Shown: positions 6,912 to 15,064 of the stretch, one piece after another | Numbering within the stretch: the stretch's first letter is position 1 | Layout of the letters: each line of letters starts with the position of its first letter | Assembly: GCA_964554015.1 (NCBI GenBank) | Contig: CAZKMO010000045.1 | Span: 1-23,101 of the forward strand | Direction: 5' to 3' | Length of the DNA stretch: 23,101 nucleotides | Source: CAYUAG01 sp964554015 | GTDB taxonomy: Bacteria; Zhuqueibacterota; QNDG01; CAYUAG01 | Made by a program: the position numbers and the translations under genes | The notes under the pieces: generated by a model | What the model saw: the letters and a program-made list of their open reading frames with translations, nothing else | The model's database searches: none | Told to the model about the DNA's origin: nothing

Positions 6912-8825
6912 TTAAATATCTAAATTCTGTACGGCGTCAGCGTTTTCCTGAATAAATTTTCTGCGGGGAGCGACATTATCCCCCATTAATATAGAAAATA
7001 TATGATCCGCTTCCACAGCATCATCAATGGTAACCCGTAAAAGGGTCCTCGTTTCCGGATCCATGGTTGTTTTCCATAACTGATTTGGATTCATTTCCCC
7101 CAAACCCTTATACCGCTGCACCCTTATTCCCTGATCTCCTAAAATCATTATTATCCTTTTTCTTTCCTCTTCATTATAGGCGTATTGTTCCTTGCTTCCT
7201 TTGGATATCTTATACAGGGGCGGTTGGGCTATATATATATGTCCCTGTTCAACTAATTCCCTCATATACCGGAAGAAAAAAGTTAGCAACAAGGTCCGGA
7301 TATGAGATCCATCCACATCTGCATCGGTCATGATTATAACTTTCCCATACCGTAGCTTGGAAATATCAAACTCCTCGGAACCAATACCTGTACCCAGGGC
7401 TGTTATCATAGCTTGTATTTCATTATTATGCAGTATTTTCTCCAGGCTCGCTTTTTCCACATTCAATATTTTCCCTCTCAAGGGAAGAATTGCCTGAAAC
7501 TGCCTGTCCCTTCCCATTTTTGCCGATCCACCCGCAGAATCCCCCTCTACTATGTAAATTTCACAATGATCCGGTTCCGTAATGGAGCAATCGGCCAGTT
7601 TCCCCGGAAGATGGGTGGATCCGAGGGCGGACTTTCTCCGGGTCAGTTCTTTGGCCTTTCGAGCGGCTTCTCGTGACTTGGCGGCATCTATCCCCTTTTT
7701 TATTATTTTTCTGGCATTCGTGGGGTTTTCTTCCAGATATTCACTAATTCCTTCTCCCACAATGGAATTAACTATCCACTGTACTTCATTATTACCGAGT
7801 TTGGTTTTGGTTTGCCCTTCAAATTGTGGATTAGGAACTTTTACACTTAGCACTCCGGTCAATCCTTCTCGCACATCTAATCCGATCAGAGAAAAGTCGT
7901 TTTTAATAAGGTTGTTTTTCTGGGCATAATAATTTAAGGTCCTGGTAAGAGCGGTTTTAAACCCTGCCTCATGCGTTCCCCCTTCCTTGGTTGGTATATT
8001 GTTAACAAAGCTAAATAAATTCTCCTGATAAGAATCATTATACTGCAGGGCAACTTCTACGATAACATTGTCTTTTTCTTTTTCCATCATGATGGGTTTT
8101 TTAAAAAGGGGACGGCGGCTGGAATCCAGATATCTGACAAATTCTTTTAACCCTCCTTTGGCCTGATATGTTTTTTCTTTACCGACTCTTTCATCTTTTA
8201 AGGTGATTTTTAATCCTTTATTTAAAAAAGCTATCTCCATTAATCGTTGACCCAGAACATCAAATGTGACCTTGGTTTCCTTAAAAATAGTTGAATCCGG
8301 TTTAAAGGTGGTCTCGGTTCCTCCCTTTGCTTTTACTTTCCCGGTCTCCTTCATGTCATTTTTGGGAATTCCCCTTTCATATTCTTGTTCGTATATACTT
8401 CCGTTCTTAAATACCCTAACTTTACACCATTCTGATAAGGCATTGGTTACGGAAACACCTACTCCGTGCAAACCGCCTGAAACCTTGTAGATTTGATTGT
8501 CAAACTTCCCTCCCGCATGCAGCATAGTCATAACCACTTCCAATCCAGGTCGTTTTTCCGTGGGATGCATATCAACTGGTATTCCCCGACCATTATCAGA
8601 TATGGTAATACTATTATCTTTATGTATGATGATATCTATTTTGGTACAATATCCAGCTAAACATTCATCCACACTATTATCCAGCACCTCATAAACAATG
8701 TGATGAAGTCCTCTGGTGGAAGTATCACCGATATACATGGCTGGTCGTTTACGAACACCCTCCAGACCTTTAAGTATGATAATGGTTTTGGCATCATATT
8801 GATCATGTGTGTTTTTTTTGGCCAT
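6912..8825 (-). CDS. gyrB: DNA gyrase subunit B
   Basis: 637 residues, the usual length of the short form without the proteobacterial insert. GyrB supplies ATP hydrolysis and the metal-binding Toprim domain of gyrase. Seen: GHKL ATPase motifs with Glu46 and Asn50 in YEVLDNSVDE, Asp77 in SDNGRGIP, and the GGLHGVGVSVTNAL lid loop (about 117-130); the transducer domain with a lysine in the QTKTKLGN segment; the Toprim signature EGDSAGG starting at Glu427, PLRGKILN, and the metal-binding DADVDGSH; and the C-terminal QRYKGLGEMN with the DNA-gate tail. It starts 20 bp after dciA. Pairing with gyrA directly downstream excludes ParE as a likely alternative. Confidence 0.98.
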   Translation of the reverse strand: MAKKNTHDQYDAKTIIILKGLEGVRKRPAMYIGDTSTRGLHHIVYEVLDNSVDECLAGYCTKIDIIIHKDNSITISDNGRGIPVDMHPTEKRPGLEVVMTMLHAGGKFDNQIYKVSGGLHGVGVSVTNALSEWCKVRVFKNGSIYEQEYERGIPKNDMKETGKVKAKGGTETTFKPDSTIFKETKVTFDVLGQRLMEIAFLNKGLKITLKDERVGKEKTYQAKGGLKEFVRYLDSSRRPLFKKPIMMEKEKDNVIVEVALQYNDSYQENLFSFVNNIPTKEGGTHEAGFKTALTRTLNYYAQKNNLIKNDFSLIGLDVREGLTGVLSVKVPNPQFEGQTKTKLGNNEVQWIVNSIVGEGISEYLEENPTNARKIIKKGIDAAKSREAARKAKELTRRKSALGSTHLPGKLADCSITEPDHCEIYIVEGDSAGGSAKMGRDRQFQAILPLRGKILNVEKASLEKILHNNEIQAMITALGTGIGSEEFDISKLRYGKVIIMTDADVDGSHIRTLLLTFFFRYMRELVEQGHIYIAQPPLYKISKGSKEQYAYNEEERKRIIMILGDQGIRVQRYKGLGEMNPNQLWKTTMDPETRTLLRVTIDDAVEADHIFSILMGDNVAPRRKFIQENADAVQNLDI

Positions 8826-8845
8826 TCTTCTTTAACCTATCCTAT

Positions 8846-9121
8846 TTAGATGAAAATAATATCATTGATGGTTTTATCCCCCAGTCTGTGATTTAATTTA
8901 TGAATTATTTCTTGTTTATGGTATTCTATCTCATATCTCCAGGTATCACTTTTAACTTTTACGAACATGGTACCTTGGGAAATTCTTTGAGGTTTGGTGA
9001 CCTCGGAAATCTTTATTCCTACCACTTCAGACCAGATATCAATGGCTTGATATCTGTGTATTGGTTTTTCTATTCCTAGATCTTTGAAATAACTTCGGAG
9101 TATAGTACCTATGGTCTTCAT
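8846..9121 (-). CDS. dciA: DciA-like DUF721 protein, putative replicative helicase loader
   Basis: 91 residues, a short DUF721 protein. Seen: the family core with Trp-Ser-Glu-Val-Val-Gly at residues 30-35, then 'I..VTKP..I..GTMFVKVKSDTWRYEI', a leucine/asparagine helix ('IIHKLNHRLG') and the terminal 'INDIIFI' strand. Family knowledge: DciA (DUF721) interacts with DnaB and is the ancestral helicase operator in bacteria that lack DnaC or DnaI. The gene lies 3 bp after dnaN and 20 bp before gyrB, which fits a role in initiation. recF, which commonly occupies this position, is absent. No strong ribosome binding site is visible, so translation is probably coupled to dnaN. The gene symbol rests on family and context, not on a tested function. 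Confidence 0.85.
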   Translation of the reverse strand: MKTIGTILRSYFKDLGIEKPIHRYQAIDIWSEVVGIKISEVTKPQRISQGTMFVKVKSDTWRYEIEYHKQEIIHKLNHRLGDKTINDIIFI

Positions 9122-9124
9122 ATT

Positions 9125-10243
9125 TTATGAAGATAGCTTTATAGGCATTATCAACATCACAAAAGACTCATTTTCTTTTTGTTCTATTGGCGTTACCAGG
9201 GTAGCTTTTACCGGACTATTAAGATGTAATAATACTTTATCATCATCTATATGTTTTAATATATCCAATATATATTCAGCATTATACCCAATATCCATCT
9301 CTTCTCCTGAATATTCCACTGATAGTTCTTCCTTTGCTTCCCCTCCTATATCAGCATCCTCTGATTGTATTTTTAATGAATTCTGGGTTAACGAATACCG
9401 AATTTGATGGGTCAAAGCACTGGAAAAAATAGATACTCTTTTAGTTGCGGAAATGAGTAATTCTTTATCCACAGTCAGTTTATATTCATTTTCTCTGGGA
9501 ATCACTTTTTCATAATCCGGGTATTCTCCTTCTACCAGACGGGTGTACAACACCGTACTATCAAAAGTAAAACTTAAAGCTTCATTGCTGAATTGTATTT
9601 TGGTTAATCCGTTTTCCCTAAAATTTTTAATAGCAATTTGTACCGCCTTAGGCGGTATAATCATCATAACCGGATCTTGATCATAACTAAAATCTGTATC
9701 AACTATTTTTGATAATCGATGGCCGTCCGTAGCTACCATTCTCAATTCATCTTTCATAATCTGAAAATACACTCCCATTAAAGCTGGACGTAATTCCTCA
9801 GAAGAAACTGCAAATATGGTTTTGGTTAACATTCGTTTTAATTTGTCGCTGGCAATAGAAATACTTTTTTCCTCGGAAAGGGACGGTAACTCAGGATAAT
9901 TCTCTTGGGATATACCGGATAAACTATACACACCTTTATCTGTGGTTATTTTAACTTTATTATTATCATCGGTTTCAAAAGTAATAGGAATATTGGGCAA
10001 GGAGCGAATCATTTCTGTTATTATTTTCCCAGGTAATGCTATTGATCCTGGGGTAATTGATTCCTTGATAGGAATTTCTGTTCGCATAGAAACCTCAATA
10101 TCTGTTCCGGTGATTTGAAGTATATTGGTTTCAACCGTAAATAATATGTTTTCAGCTATGGGTGTTGCGGAACGTACAGGTACTACTGATGATATCACTT
10201 GCAGAGAATTTAGTAAATCTTTTTGAAGAATTGAGAATTTCAT
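9125..10243 (-). CDS. dnaN: DNA polymerase III beta subunit (sliding clamp)
   Basis: About 372 residues, three clamp domains as expected. The ring-shaped dimer tethers DNA polymerase III to its template and is a hub for replication and repair partners. Seen: N-terminal 'KFSILQKDLLNSLQVISSVVPVRSATPIAENILF', the domain-2 motif 'LRPALMGVYFQI' with 'MVATDGHRLS', and domain-3 'VLLHLNSPVKATLV' ending in 'FVMLIMPIKLSS', close to the typical Y-x-L-M-P-M-R-L end. Two adjacent ATG codons occur, at 10246 and 10243; the ribosome binding site GGGAGG (10250-10255) lies too close to the first, so the second, giving the usual MKF start, is preferred. dciA follows after 3 bp. Confidence 0.97.
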   Translation of the reverse strand: MKFSILQKDLLNSLQVISSVVPVRSATPIAENILFTVETNILQITGTDIEVSMRTEIPIKESITPGSIALPGKIITEMIRSLPNIPITFETDDNNKVKITTDKGVYSLSGISQENYPELPSLSEEKSISIASDKLKRMLTKTIFAVSSEELRPALMGVYFQIMKDELRMVATDGHRLSKIVDTDFSYDQDPVMMIIPPKAVQIAIKNFRENGLTKIQFSNEALSFTFDSTVLYTRLVEGEYPDYEKVIPRENEYKLTVDKELLISATKRVSIFSSALTHQIRYSLTQNSLKIQSEDADIGGEAKEELSVEYSGEEMDIGYNAEYILDILKHIDDDKVLLHLNSPVKATLVTPIEQKENESFVMLIMPIKLSS

Positions 10244-10249
10244 CATTTA

Positions 10250-10255
10250 CCTCCC
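10250..10255 (-). promoter_or_regulatory. dnaN ribosome binding site (decides start)
   Basis: GGGAGG on the minus strand. It leaves only 3 nt before the ATG at 10246 but 6 nt before the ATG at 10243, so the downstream ATG is the more likely start of dnaN. Confidence 0.7.
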
Positions 10256-10340
10256 TAAACAAAACATAAGGTTACTTTCTATAAAATAATAAATATTACC
10301 ATATTTAACAAATTATTTATTGTAATAATCAATGTGTAAA

Positions 10341-10349
10341 TGTGGATAA
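10341..10349 (-). promoter_or_regulatory. DnaA box (perfect TTATCCACA)
   Basis: Exact match to the DnaA-box consensus on the minus strand, beside the AT-rich block upstream of dnaN. Confidence 0.8.
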
Positions 10350-10449
10350 CAGATACATTACCAAGGGTAACAAGATTAAAAAGAACTCATTAACAGTAAT
10401 TTTATAGTTGTAAGGTTTGTGGAGCGAATGTTAATTGTAGTGGGTTAAT

Positions 10450-10458
10450 TGTGGATTA
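10450..10458 (-). promoter_or_regulatory. DnaA box (one mismatch)
   Basis: TAATCCACA on the minus strand, one base off consensus, in the same spacer and orientation as the perfect box about 100 bp away. Confidence 0.6.
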
Positions 10459-10549
10459 TATTTTTTAAGAGGATAGGTTTATTACCAAGCAAACGAAAGT
10501 CGTTATTATTCCACAAAAGACTCACAAAAAAATGCTTATAATTAACAAA

Positions 10550-11941
10550 TTATAAACAGGCAGTTTCTATATTTCTTTTTAAATTATCCATGGTTTCACA
10601 GAGGTTACCGGTTTCATTCTTTTGTTTTAATTTTTCCTGAATGGTTCGTATGGCATGAATAACCGTGGTATGATCTCTACCTCCAAAGTGCAGACCAATA
10701 CTTTTTAAAGAAGCATTAGTCAGTTCTTTGGAGAGATACATGGCCACCTGCCGGGCAAAAGCGATCTCTTTTTTTCGGCTTTTTCCTCTTAATAAATCAT
10801 CCGGAATATCATAGAATCGACAGACATTTCTTTGGATATCCTCTATAGTTATGTTTTTTTTCTTTTGGACCACAATATCTTTTAAGACCACTTTTGCTAT
10901 ATCCAGATTTATATCCACTCCCTTTAAAGAAGAATAAGCCAATAGTTTTACCAAAGAACCTTCCAGTTCTCGGATATTATACATAATGTTTGAAGCTATA
11001 TATTCAATGATATCCATAGAAAGATCTATACCGTTTAATTCTGCTTTTTGCTGTAAAATAGCTATTCTAGTTTCCAGATCCGGAGGTTTGATATCCGCAA
11101 TAAGTCCCCATTGAAAACGAGATAAAAGTCTTTCTTCCAGATCGATAAGCTCTTTTGGAGGTCTATCTGAAGAGAGAACAACTTGTTTGCCCTTTTGATG
11201 AAGCGAGTTGAAAGTATGAAAGAACTCTTCTTGGGTACGTTCTTTACTCATAAAAAATTGAATGTCATCAACCAGTAAAAGATCGGCGTTTCGGTAATAT
11301 TGACTAAATTGAGTCGTTTTATTGTTTTGTATGGAATTAATAAAATCAATGGTAAATTTTTCACTGGATACATATTTTATCTGCAGAGTGGGTTGATTTT
11401 TTTTGGTATAATTTCCAATGGCTTGGATGAGATGGGTTTTACCTAGACCCACCCCTCCATAAATAACCAGGGGGTTAAAGGAAGTCGCACCCGGTGCCTC
11501 ACCAACAGCCAGGGCAGCGGCCTTAGCAAATTGGTTACTATTTCCTTCCACAAAAGTATCAAATGTATATCTATAGTTAAGAAAGGTTTCTTCAGAACGC
11601 TCCGGAAGAGGGGCGGGAGTAGGTTGCATAGGGGTGGAAGATGGGGGTATAGGTTCTTGGCGAATTATATATTCAGGAGCAGCACCATCACCCAATACTT
11701 CATGGAGGGCTTTACGTATAATATTTGGGTAATGTTCTTCCAGCCATTCATAGAAAAACTGGCTTGGGACTTCAATAGTAAATATATTATTTTGTACTTT
11801 AATAGGTCGGATGGGGAGGAACCAGGTTTGAAAACTTTGCGGATTAACATATTGTTTCAATATATTCAGACATTTGCCCCAGATGAGATGCTGAGAGGAG
11901 TTTTCCACAGTTAAGGGTGAGTTATCCACAGAATGACTCAT
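10550..11941 (-). CDS. dnaA: chromosomal replication initiator DnaA
   Basis: 463 residues, all four domains present. DnaA binds 9-mer boxes at oriC, oligomerises with ATP and opens the duplex. Seen: domain I (about 18-84) for helicase and partner contacts with 'WFLPIRPI'; a short Pro-rich domain II linker (about 92-118); AAA+ domain III with Walker A GGVGLGKT (162-169), Walker B LLLVDD (221-226) and the 'LLSRFQWGL' arginine-finger region; and domain IV with the DnaA signature RDHTTVIHAI (about 422-431) that reads the box. Ribosome binding site AAGGAG sits 8 nt before the ATG. Codons 5-7 and a stretch a few codons later encode DnaA-box-like sequences, so the gene's own 5' end is part of the binding-site cluster. 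A 303-bp spacer with origin elements separates it from dnaN. Confidence 0.98.
   Translation of the reverse strand: MSHSVDNSPLTVENSSQHLIWGKCLNILKQYVNPQSFQTWFLPIRPIKVQNNIFTIEVPSQFFYEWLEEHYPNIIRKALHEVLGDGAAPEYIIRQEPIPPSSTPMQPTPAPLPERSEETFLNYRYTFDTFVEGNSNQFAKAAALAVGEAPGATSFNPLVIYGGVGLGKTHLIQAIGNYTKKNQPTLQIKYVSSEKFTIDFINSIQNNKTTQFSQYYRNADLLLVDDIQFFMSKERTQEEFFHTFNSLHQKGKQVVLSSDRPPKELIDLEERLLSRFQWGLIADIKPPDLETRIAILQQKAELNGIDLSMDIIEYIASNIMYNIRELEGSLVKLLAYSSLKGVDINLDIAKVVLKDIVVQKKKNITIEDIQRNVCRFYDIPDDLLRGKSRKKEIAFARQVAMYLSKELTNASLKSIGLHFGGRDHTTVIHAIRTIQEKLKQKNETGNLCETMDNLKRNIETACL
11901..11909 (+). promoter_or_regulatory. DnaA box (one mismatch) inside dnaA
   Basis: TTTTCCACA, one base off TTATCCACA, within the first dnaA codons and 21 bp from the perfect box at 11922, in the same orientation. 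Confidence 0.5.
11922..11930 (+). promoter_or_regulatory. DnaA box (perfect TTATCCACA) inside dnaA
   Basis: Exact consensus match covering about codons 4-7 of dnaA. Its place directly after the start codon suggests both origin binding and feedback on dnaA expression. Confidence 0.75.
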
Positions 11942-12107
11942 AATGCACGCTCCTTATATAAAAAGAAAAAAAAATTTTTAATTTTACATATAAGTAGATA
12001 AAAAACAAACCAACAATCATGGTCAATATATGTATAATAATTTTATATCCTGAAAGATATCAAGAACAAAGCAAGGGAAAATTAATAAAAACAAAGTAAT
12101 TAACATT

Positions 12108-12116
12108 TTATCCACA
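12108..12116 (+). promoter_or_regulatory. DnaA box (perfect TTATCCACA) downstream of the dnaA promoter
   Basis: Exact consensus match about 30 bp after the -10 element of the predicted dnaA promoter, i.e. in the untranslated leader, where bound DnaA could block transcription. Confidence 0.75.
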
Positions 12117-12144
12117 TAGTCATTTTTCATGTAACAGCGAAACA

Positions 12145-12172
12145 AATATAGCATATTCAGATTTAATGTCAA
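12145..12172 (-). promoter_or_regulatory. sigma70-type promoter of dnaA
   Basis: Minus strand: TTGACA (12167-12172), 16-bp spacer, TATATT (12145-12150). The -35 is perfect and the -10 is five of six. The start would fall near 12138, giving a leader of about 200 nt containing a perfect DnaA box. Confidence 0.7.
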
Positions 12173-12240
12173 GAAAAAAAGCAGGAAAAAATCGATTTTT
12201 TTATAAAAAGATTAAAAATTATTTGATTATAAAATTATAA

Positions 12241-12288
12241 AAAATAAAAAAAGACCTGACAGGAGTCTGTTATAATCCTGTCAGGTCT
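12241..12288 (-). terminator. rho-independent terminator of ppdK
   Basis: A 13-bp perfect stem: AGACCTGACAGGA (12252-12264) and TCCTGTCAGGTCT (12276-12288) with an 11-nt loop. On the minus strand it is followed by TTTTTTATTTT. It lies 33 bp after the ppdK stop and separates ppdK transcription from the dnaA promoter and origin. Confidence 0.95.
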
Positions 12289-12321
12289 ATATTATGACAT
12301 AGGCATGCCCAATTAAGGTGC

Positions 12322-15027
12322 TTAGTTAGTCAAAGCAGCATGTGCAGCCGCTAAGCGGGCAATTGGTATCCTGAAAGGTGAACAGCTTACATAGTTCATA
12401 CCAACTCGGTGACAAAAGTCAATGGAGCTTGGTTCACCTCCATGTTCCCCACAAATACCTATCTTCAGATTTGGATTGGTTTTTCTACCCAGTTTAATAC
12501 CCAGGGCAACCAGTTGTCCCACACCTTCCTGATCTAAACTTTGAAAAGGATCATGGGGAAGAATCTTTTTATCAACATATTCGGGGAGAAAAGAGCCGGC
12601 ATCATCTCGACTGTAACCAAAGGTCATTTGGGTCAGATCATTGGTTCCGAAAGAGAAGAATTCAGCCTGTTCCGCCACTTTGTTAGCAGTAAGGGCTGCT
12701 CTGGGAATTTCTATCATGGTTCCGATGAGATACTTTACTTTAGTGCCGGTTTTTTTAATAACTTCCTCCACTGCTTCTTGTACTACTTTTTTCTGATTTT
12801 CCAGTTCTGCCACCGTCCCGATCAGGGGAATCATAATCTCGGGGTACACTTTCACTCCTTGTTTAACTAAATTACAGGCTGCTTCCATAATGGCCTGTGC
12901 CTGCATTTTAGTTATCTCCGGATAAGTAATACCAAGTCTGCATCCGCGGTGACCCAGCATAGGATTTACCTCGAGCAGGCTTTGTACTTTTTCTTTAATG
13001 TGATTTACAGAAACCCCTAAGTTTTTGGCCATTTCTTTTTGTGATTCGATATCCTTGGGCAGAAATTCATGCAGGGGTGGATCAAGAGTACGGATAGTTA
13101 CCGGTAGTCCGTCCATAGCCTTGAAAATGCCGGTAAAATCTTTTCTCTGCAGGGGCAGAAGTTTAGCCAGAGCTTTCTTGCGTCCCTTCTCATCATCGGC
13201 AAGAATCATCTCCCGCATGGGAGTTATACGATCAGGACCGAAAAACATATGCTCAGTACGGCATAATCCGATTCCCTCCGCACCGAAGGACCGGGCCTGG
13301 GTTGAATCCTTGGGATTATCCGCATTTGTTCTTACTCCCAGTTTACGGAATTTATCCGCCCAAGTCATCAGCTTTTTATAATATTTGTTTTTTTGCGGAT
13401 CACTGGGGATCAGATCAATTTTATCTCCGTATACCAGTCCTTTGGTTCCATTTAAGGAAATCCAATCTCCTTCTTTATACACTTTACCATCAACAGTCAT
13501 GGATTTTTTACTGACATTTATATTCAAGGCATCACAACCCACAATACAGCATTTACCCCAGCCTCTGGCCACCAGGGCTGCATGACTGGTCATACCTCCC
13601 TTGGCAGTAAGAATAGCCTGGGCGTTTCTCATGCCGTGTACATCTTCAGGGCTGGTTTCTTCCCGCACCAGAATTATTTTTTCTCCCTTTTTCGCATCCT
13701 GTTCAGCTTTATCCGCAGTAAAGACGATTTTTCCTACTCCTCCGCCTGGTCCGGCCGGTAATCCTTCTGCTATGGGAGTTAACTTTTTTTCTTTTTGGGG
13801 ATCAATCATAGGATGCAGCAGTTCATCTAACTGTATGGGTTTTACCCGCAGTACAGCCTCTTTTTCATCAATTAATTTTTCCTCGCACATTTCTACAGCC
13901 ATGCGTATGGCAGCAACCCCGTTTCTCTTACCGGTCCGGGTCTGCAACATGTAAAGGTTACCATCCTGAATAGTAAATTCGATGTCCTGCATATCTTTGT
14001 AATGTTTTTCCAGCTTATTTCGAATACCAACCAGTACTTTATAATCTTTGGACATCATCTCTTCCAGAGAAGGAAGATGCTTGGAAGCTTCGGTTTTGGA
14101 TATTTCATTAATCGCCTGCGGCGTACGGGTTCCAGCTACCACATCCTCACCCTGAGCATTTACTAAAAATTCGCCATAGAATCTGTTTTCTCCGGTGGCG
14201 GGATCACGGGTAAAGGCTACTCCGGTGGCAGAGTTATCATTAAGATTACCAAACACCATGGTCTGTACATTGACAGCTGTTCCCAGATCATCGGGTATGC
14301 CTTCAACTCTTCGGTAATCTCGAGCCTTTTTTCCATTCCAGGATTTGAATACAGCAGATATGGCTCCCCATAACTGTTCCCTGGCATTATCGGGGAAATC
14401 TTTTTTCAGAACCTGTTTGATTTTTTTCTTAAAAGTCTGGGTAAGCTTTTTCAAATCTTCTGCTTCTAAGTCAATATCTTTGCTCACACCCTTGGCCTTT
14501 TTTACCTTTGCCATTTCCTTTTCCAATTGAGTCCTAATGGACTGTCCTTCCTGGGGTGTAATTCCAGCGGCTTTTTCCATCACTACGTCGGCATACATCA
14601 TGATCAGTCTGCGGTAAGCATCATAGGCAAATCGTTCACTTTCGCTCTTTTTAATAAGACCAGGAAGAGTTTTTTCATTAAGTCCTATATTCAGTACTGT
14701 TTCCATCATACCGGGCATGGAAATGGCGGCTCCGGAGCGAACTGAAAACAGCAACGGATCCTTAGGATCACCAAATTTTTGTCCCATGAGTTTTTCCACT
14801 TTTTTCAAAGCTTTTTCTACTTCCCCTTTCAGACTGCCCGGATAGGCACCGTTATGTTTCATGAAATAGGTACATATGTCAGTTGTAATGGTAAATCCGG
14901 GAGGTACCGGAATACCAAGGCTGGACATTTCTGCCAGATTGGCTCCTTTACCACCCAGGAGTTTTTTCATTTCAGCTTTGCCGTCTGCTTTTCCACCTCC
15001 GAAAAAATAAACCAGTTTTGTTGCCAT
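12322..15027 (-). CDS. ppdK: pyruvate, phosphate dikinase
   Basis: 901 residues, the expected length. It interconverts pyruvate, ATP and Pi with PEP, AMP and PPi; in anaerobes it can run either way, for PPi-linked glycolysis or for making PEP. Seen: the N-terminal nucleotide-binding domain with GGKGANLAEM (25-34) and 'FSVRSGAAISMPGMMETVLNIG' spread over 94-115; the phosphohistidine domain with GGMTSHAALVARG, where His482 is the swivelling catalytic histidine and Thr480 the residue phosphorylated by PpdK regulatory proteins in other species; and the PEP/pyruvate barrel ending with GICGEHGGEP, catalytic Cys at about 859. These signatures and the length separate it from PEP synthase. GAGGAGGT lies just before the ATG. 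It starts 37 bp after the S41 protease gene and is followed by a strong terminator, so it is the last gene of a tmk-ctp-ppdK unit. Confidence 0.97.
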   Translation of the reverse strand: MATKLVYFFGGGKADGKAEMKKLLGGKGANLAEMSSLGIPVPPGFTITTDICTYFMKHNGAYPGSLKGEVEKALKKVEKLMGQKFGDPKDPLLFSVRSGAAISMPGMMETVLNIGLNEKTLPGLIKKSESERFAYDAYRRLIMMYADVVMEKAAGITPQEGQSIRTQLEKEMAKVKKAKGVSKDIDLEAEDLKKLTQTFKKKIKQVLKKDFPDNAREQLWGAISAVFKSWNGKKARDYRRVEGIPDDLGTAVNVQTMVFGNLNDNSATGVAFTRDPATGENRFYGEFLVNAQGEDVVAGTRTPQAINEISKTEASKHLPSLEEMMSKDYKVLVGIRNKLEKHYKDMQDIEFTIQDGNLYMLQTRTGKRNGVAAIRMAVEMCEEKLIDEKEAVLRVKPIQLDELLHPMIDPQKEKKLTPIAEGLPAGPGGGVGKIVFTADKAEQDAKKGEKIILVREETSPEDVHGMRNAQAILTAKGGMTSHAALVARGWGKCCIVGCDALNINVSKKSMTVDGKVYKEGDWISLNGTKGLVYGDKIDLIPSDPQKNKYYKKLMTWADKFRKLGVRTNADNPKDSTQARSFGAEGIGLCRTEHMFFGPDRITPMREMILADDEKGRKKALAKLLPLQRKDFTGIFKAMDGLPVTIRTLDPPLHEFLPKDIESQKEMAKNLGVSVNHIKEKVQSLLEVNPMLGHRGCRLGITYPEITKMQAQAIMEAACNLVKQGVKVYPEIMIPLIGTVAELENQKKVVQEAVEEVIKKTGTKVKYLIGTMIEIPRAALTANKVAEQAEFFSFGTNDLTQMTFGYSRDDAGSFLPEYVDKKILPHDPFQSLDQEGVGQLVALGIKLGRKTNPNLKIGICGEHGGEPSSIDFCHRVGMNYVSCSPFRIPIARLAAAHAALTN

Positions 15028-15064
15028 AGTTTTACCTCCTCATTATTCACTAAAGATTTATAGA

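Larger units (their letters stand above)
10262..10549. other. oriC: dnaA-dnaN intergenic part of the probable origin (AT-rich element and DnaA boxes)
   Basis: The spacer between dnaA and dnaN holds a very AT-rich block (10262-10333), a plausible unwinding element. Next to it is a perfect DnaA box in minus orientation, TGTGGATAA at 10341-10349, and a one-mismatch box TGTGGATTA at 10450-10458. A weaker TATTCCACA lies at 10507-10515. The TAATAA run at 10323-10328, in the AT-rich block before the perfect box, loosely resembles DnaA-trio repeats. The dnaN promoter must also lie here or upstream, but I could not fix one. Together with boxes upstream of dnaA this supports a bipartite origin around dnaA. 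Confidence 0.65.
11942..12240. other. dnaA upstream region, probable part of oriC
   Basis: About 300 bp of very AT-rich DNA between the ppdK terminator and dnaA. It holds the dnaA promoter (12145-12172), a perfect DnaA box (12108-12116) and several A/T runs. No open frame of note is present. With the two boxes at the start of dnaA it forms the upstream half of a bipartite origin. Confidence 0.6.

Noticed and set aside
4399..8825. Topoisomerase IV (ParE/ParC) instead of gyrase
   Set aside because: The GyrA-box is present, lengths fit gyrase, and the pair sits beside dnaA-dnaN.
10535..10555. Hairpin TTATAATT/AATTATAA followed by T-run at the end of dnaA
   Set aside because: The stem is made only of A-T pairs and overlaps the stop codon; it is too weak to call a terminator and is more likely part of the AT-rich origin context.
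12322..15027. PEP synthase as alternative for the dikinase
   Set aside because: Length, domain order, GGMTSHAA and GICGEHGGEP signatures fit pyruvate phosphate dikinase.
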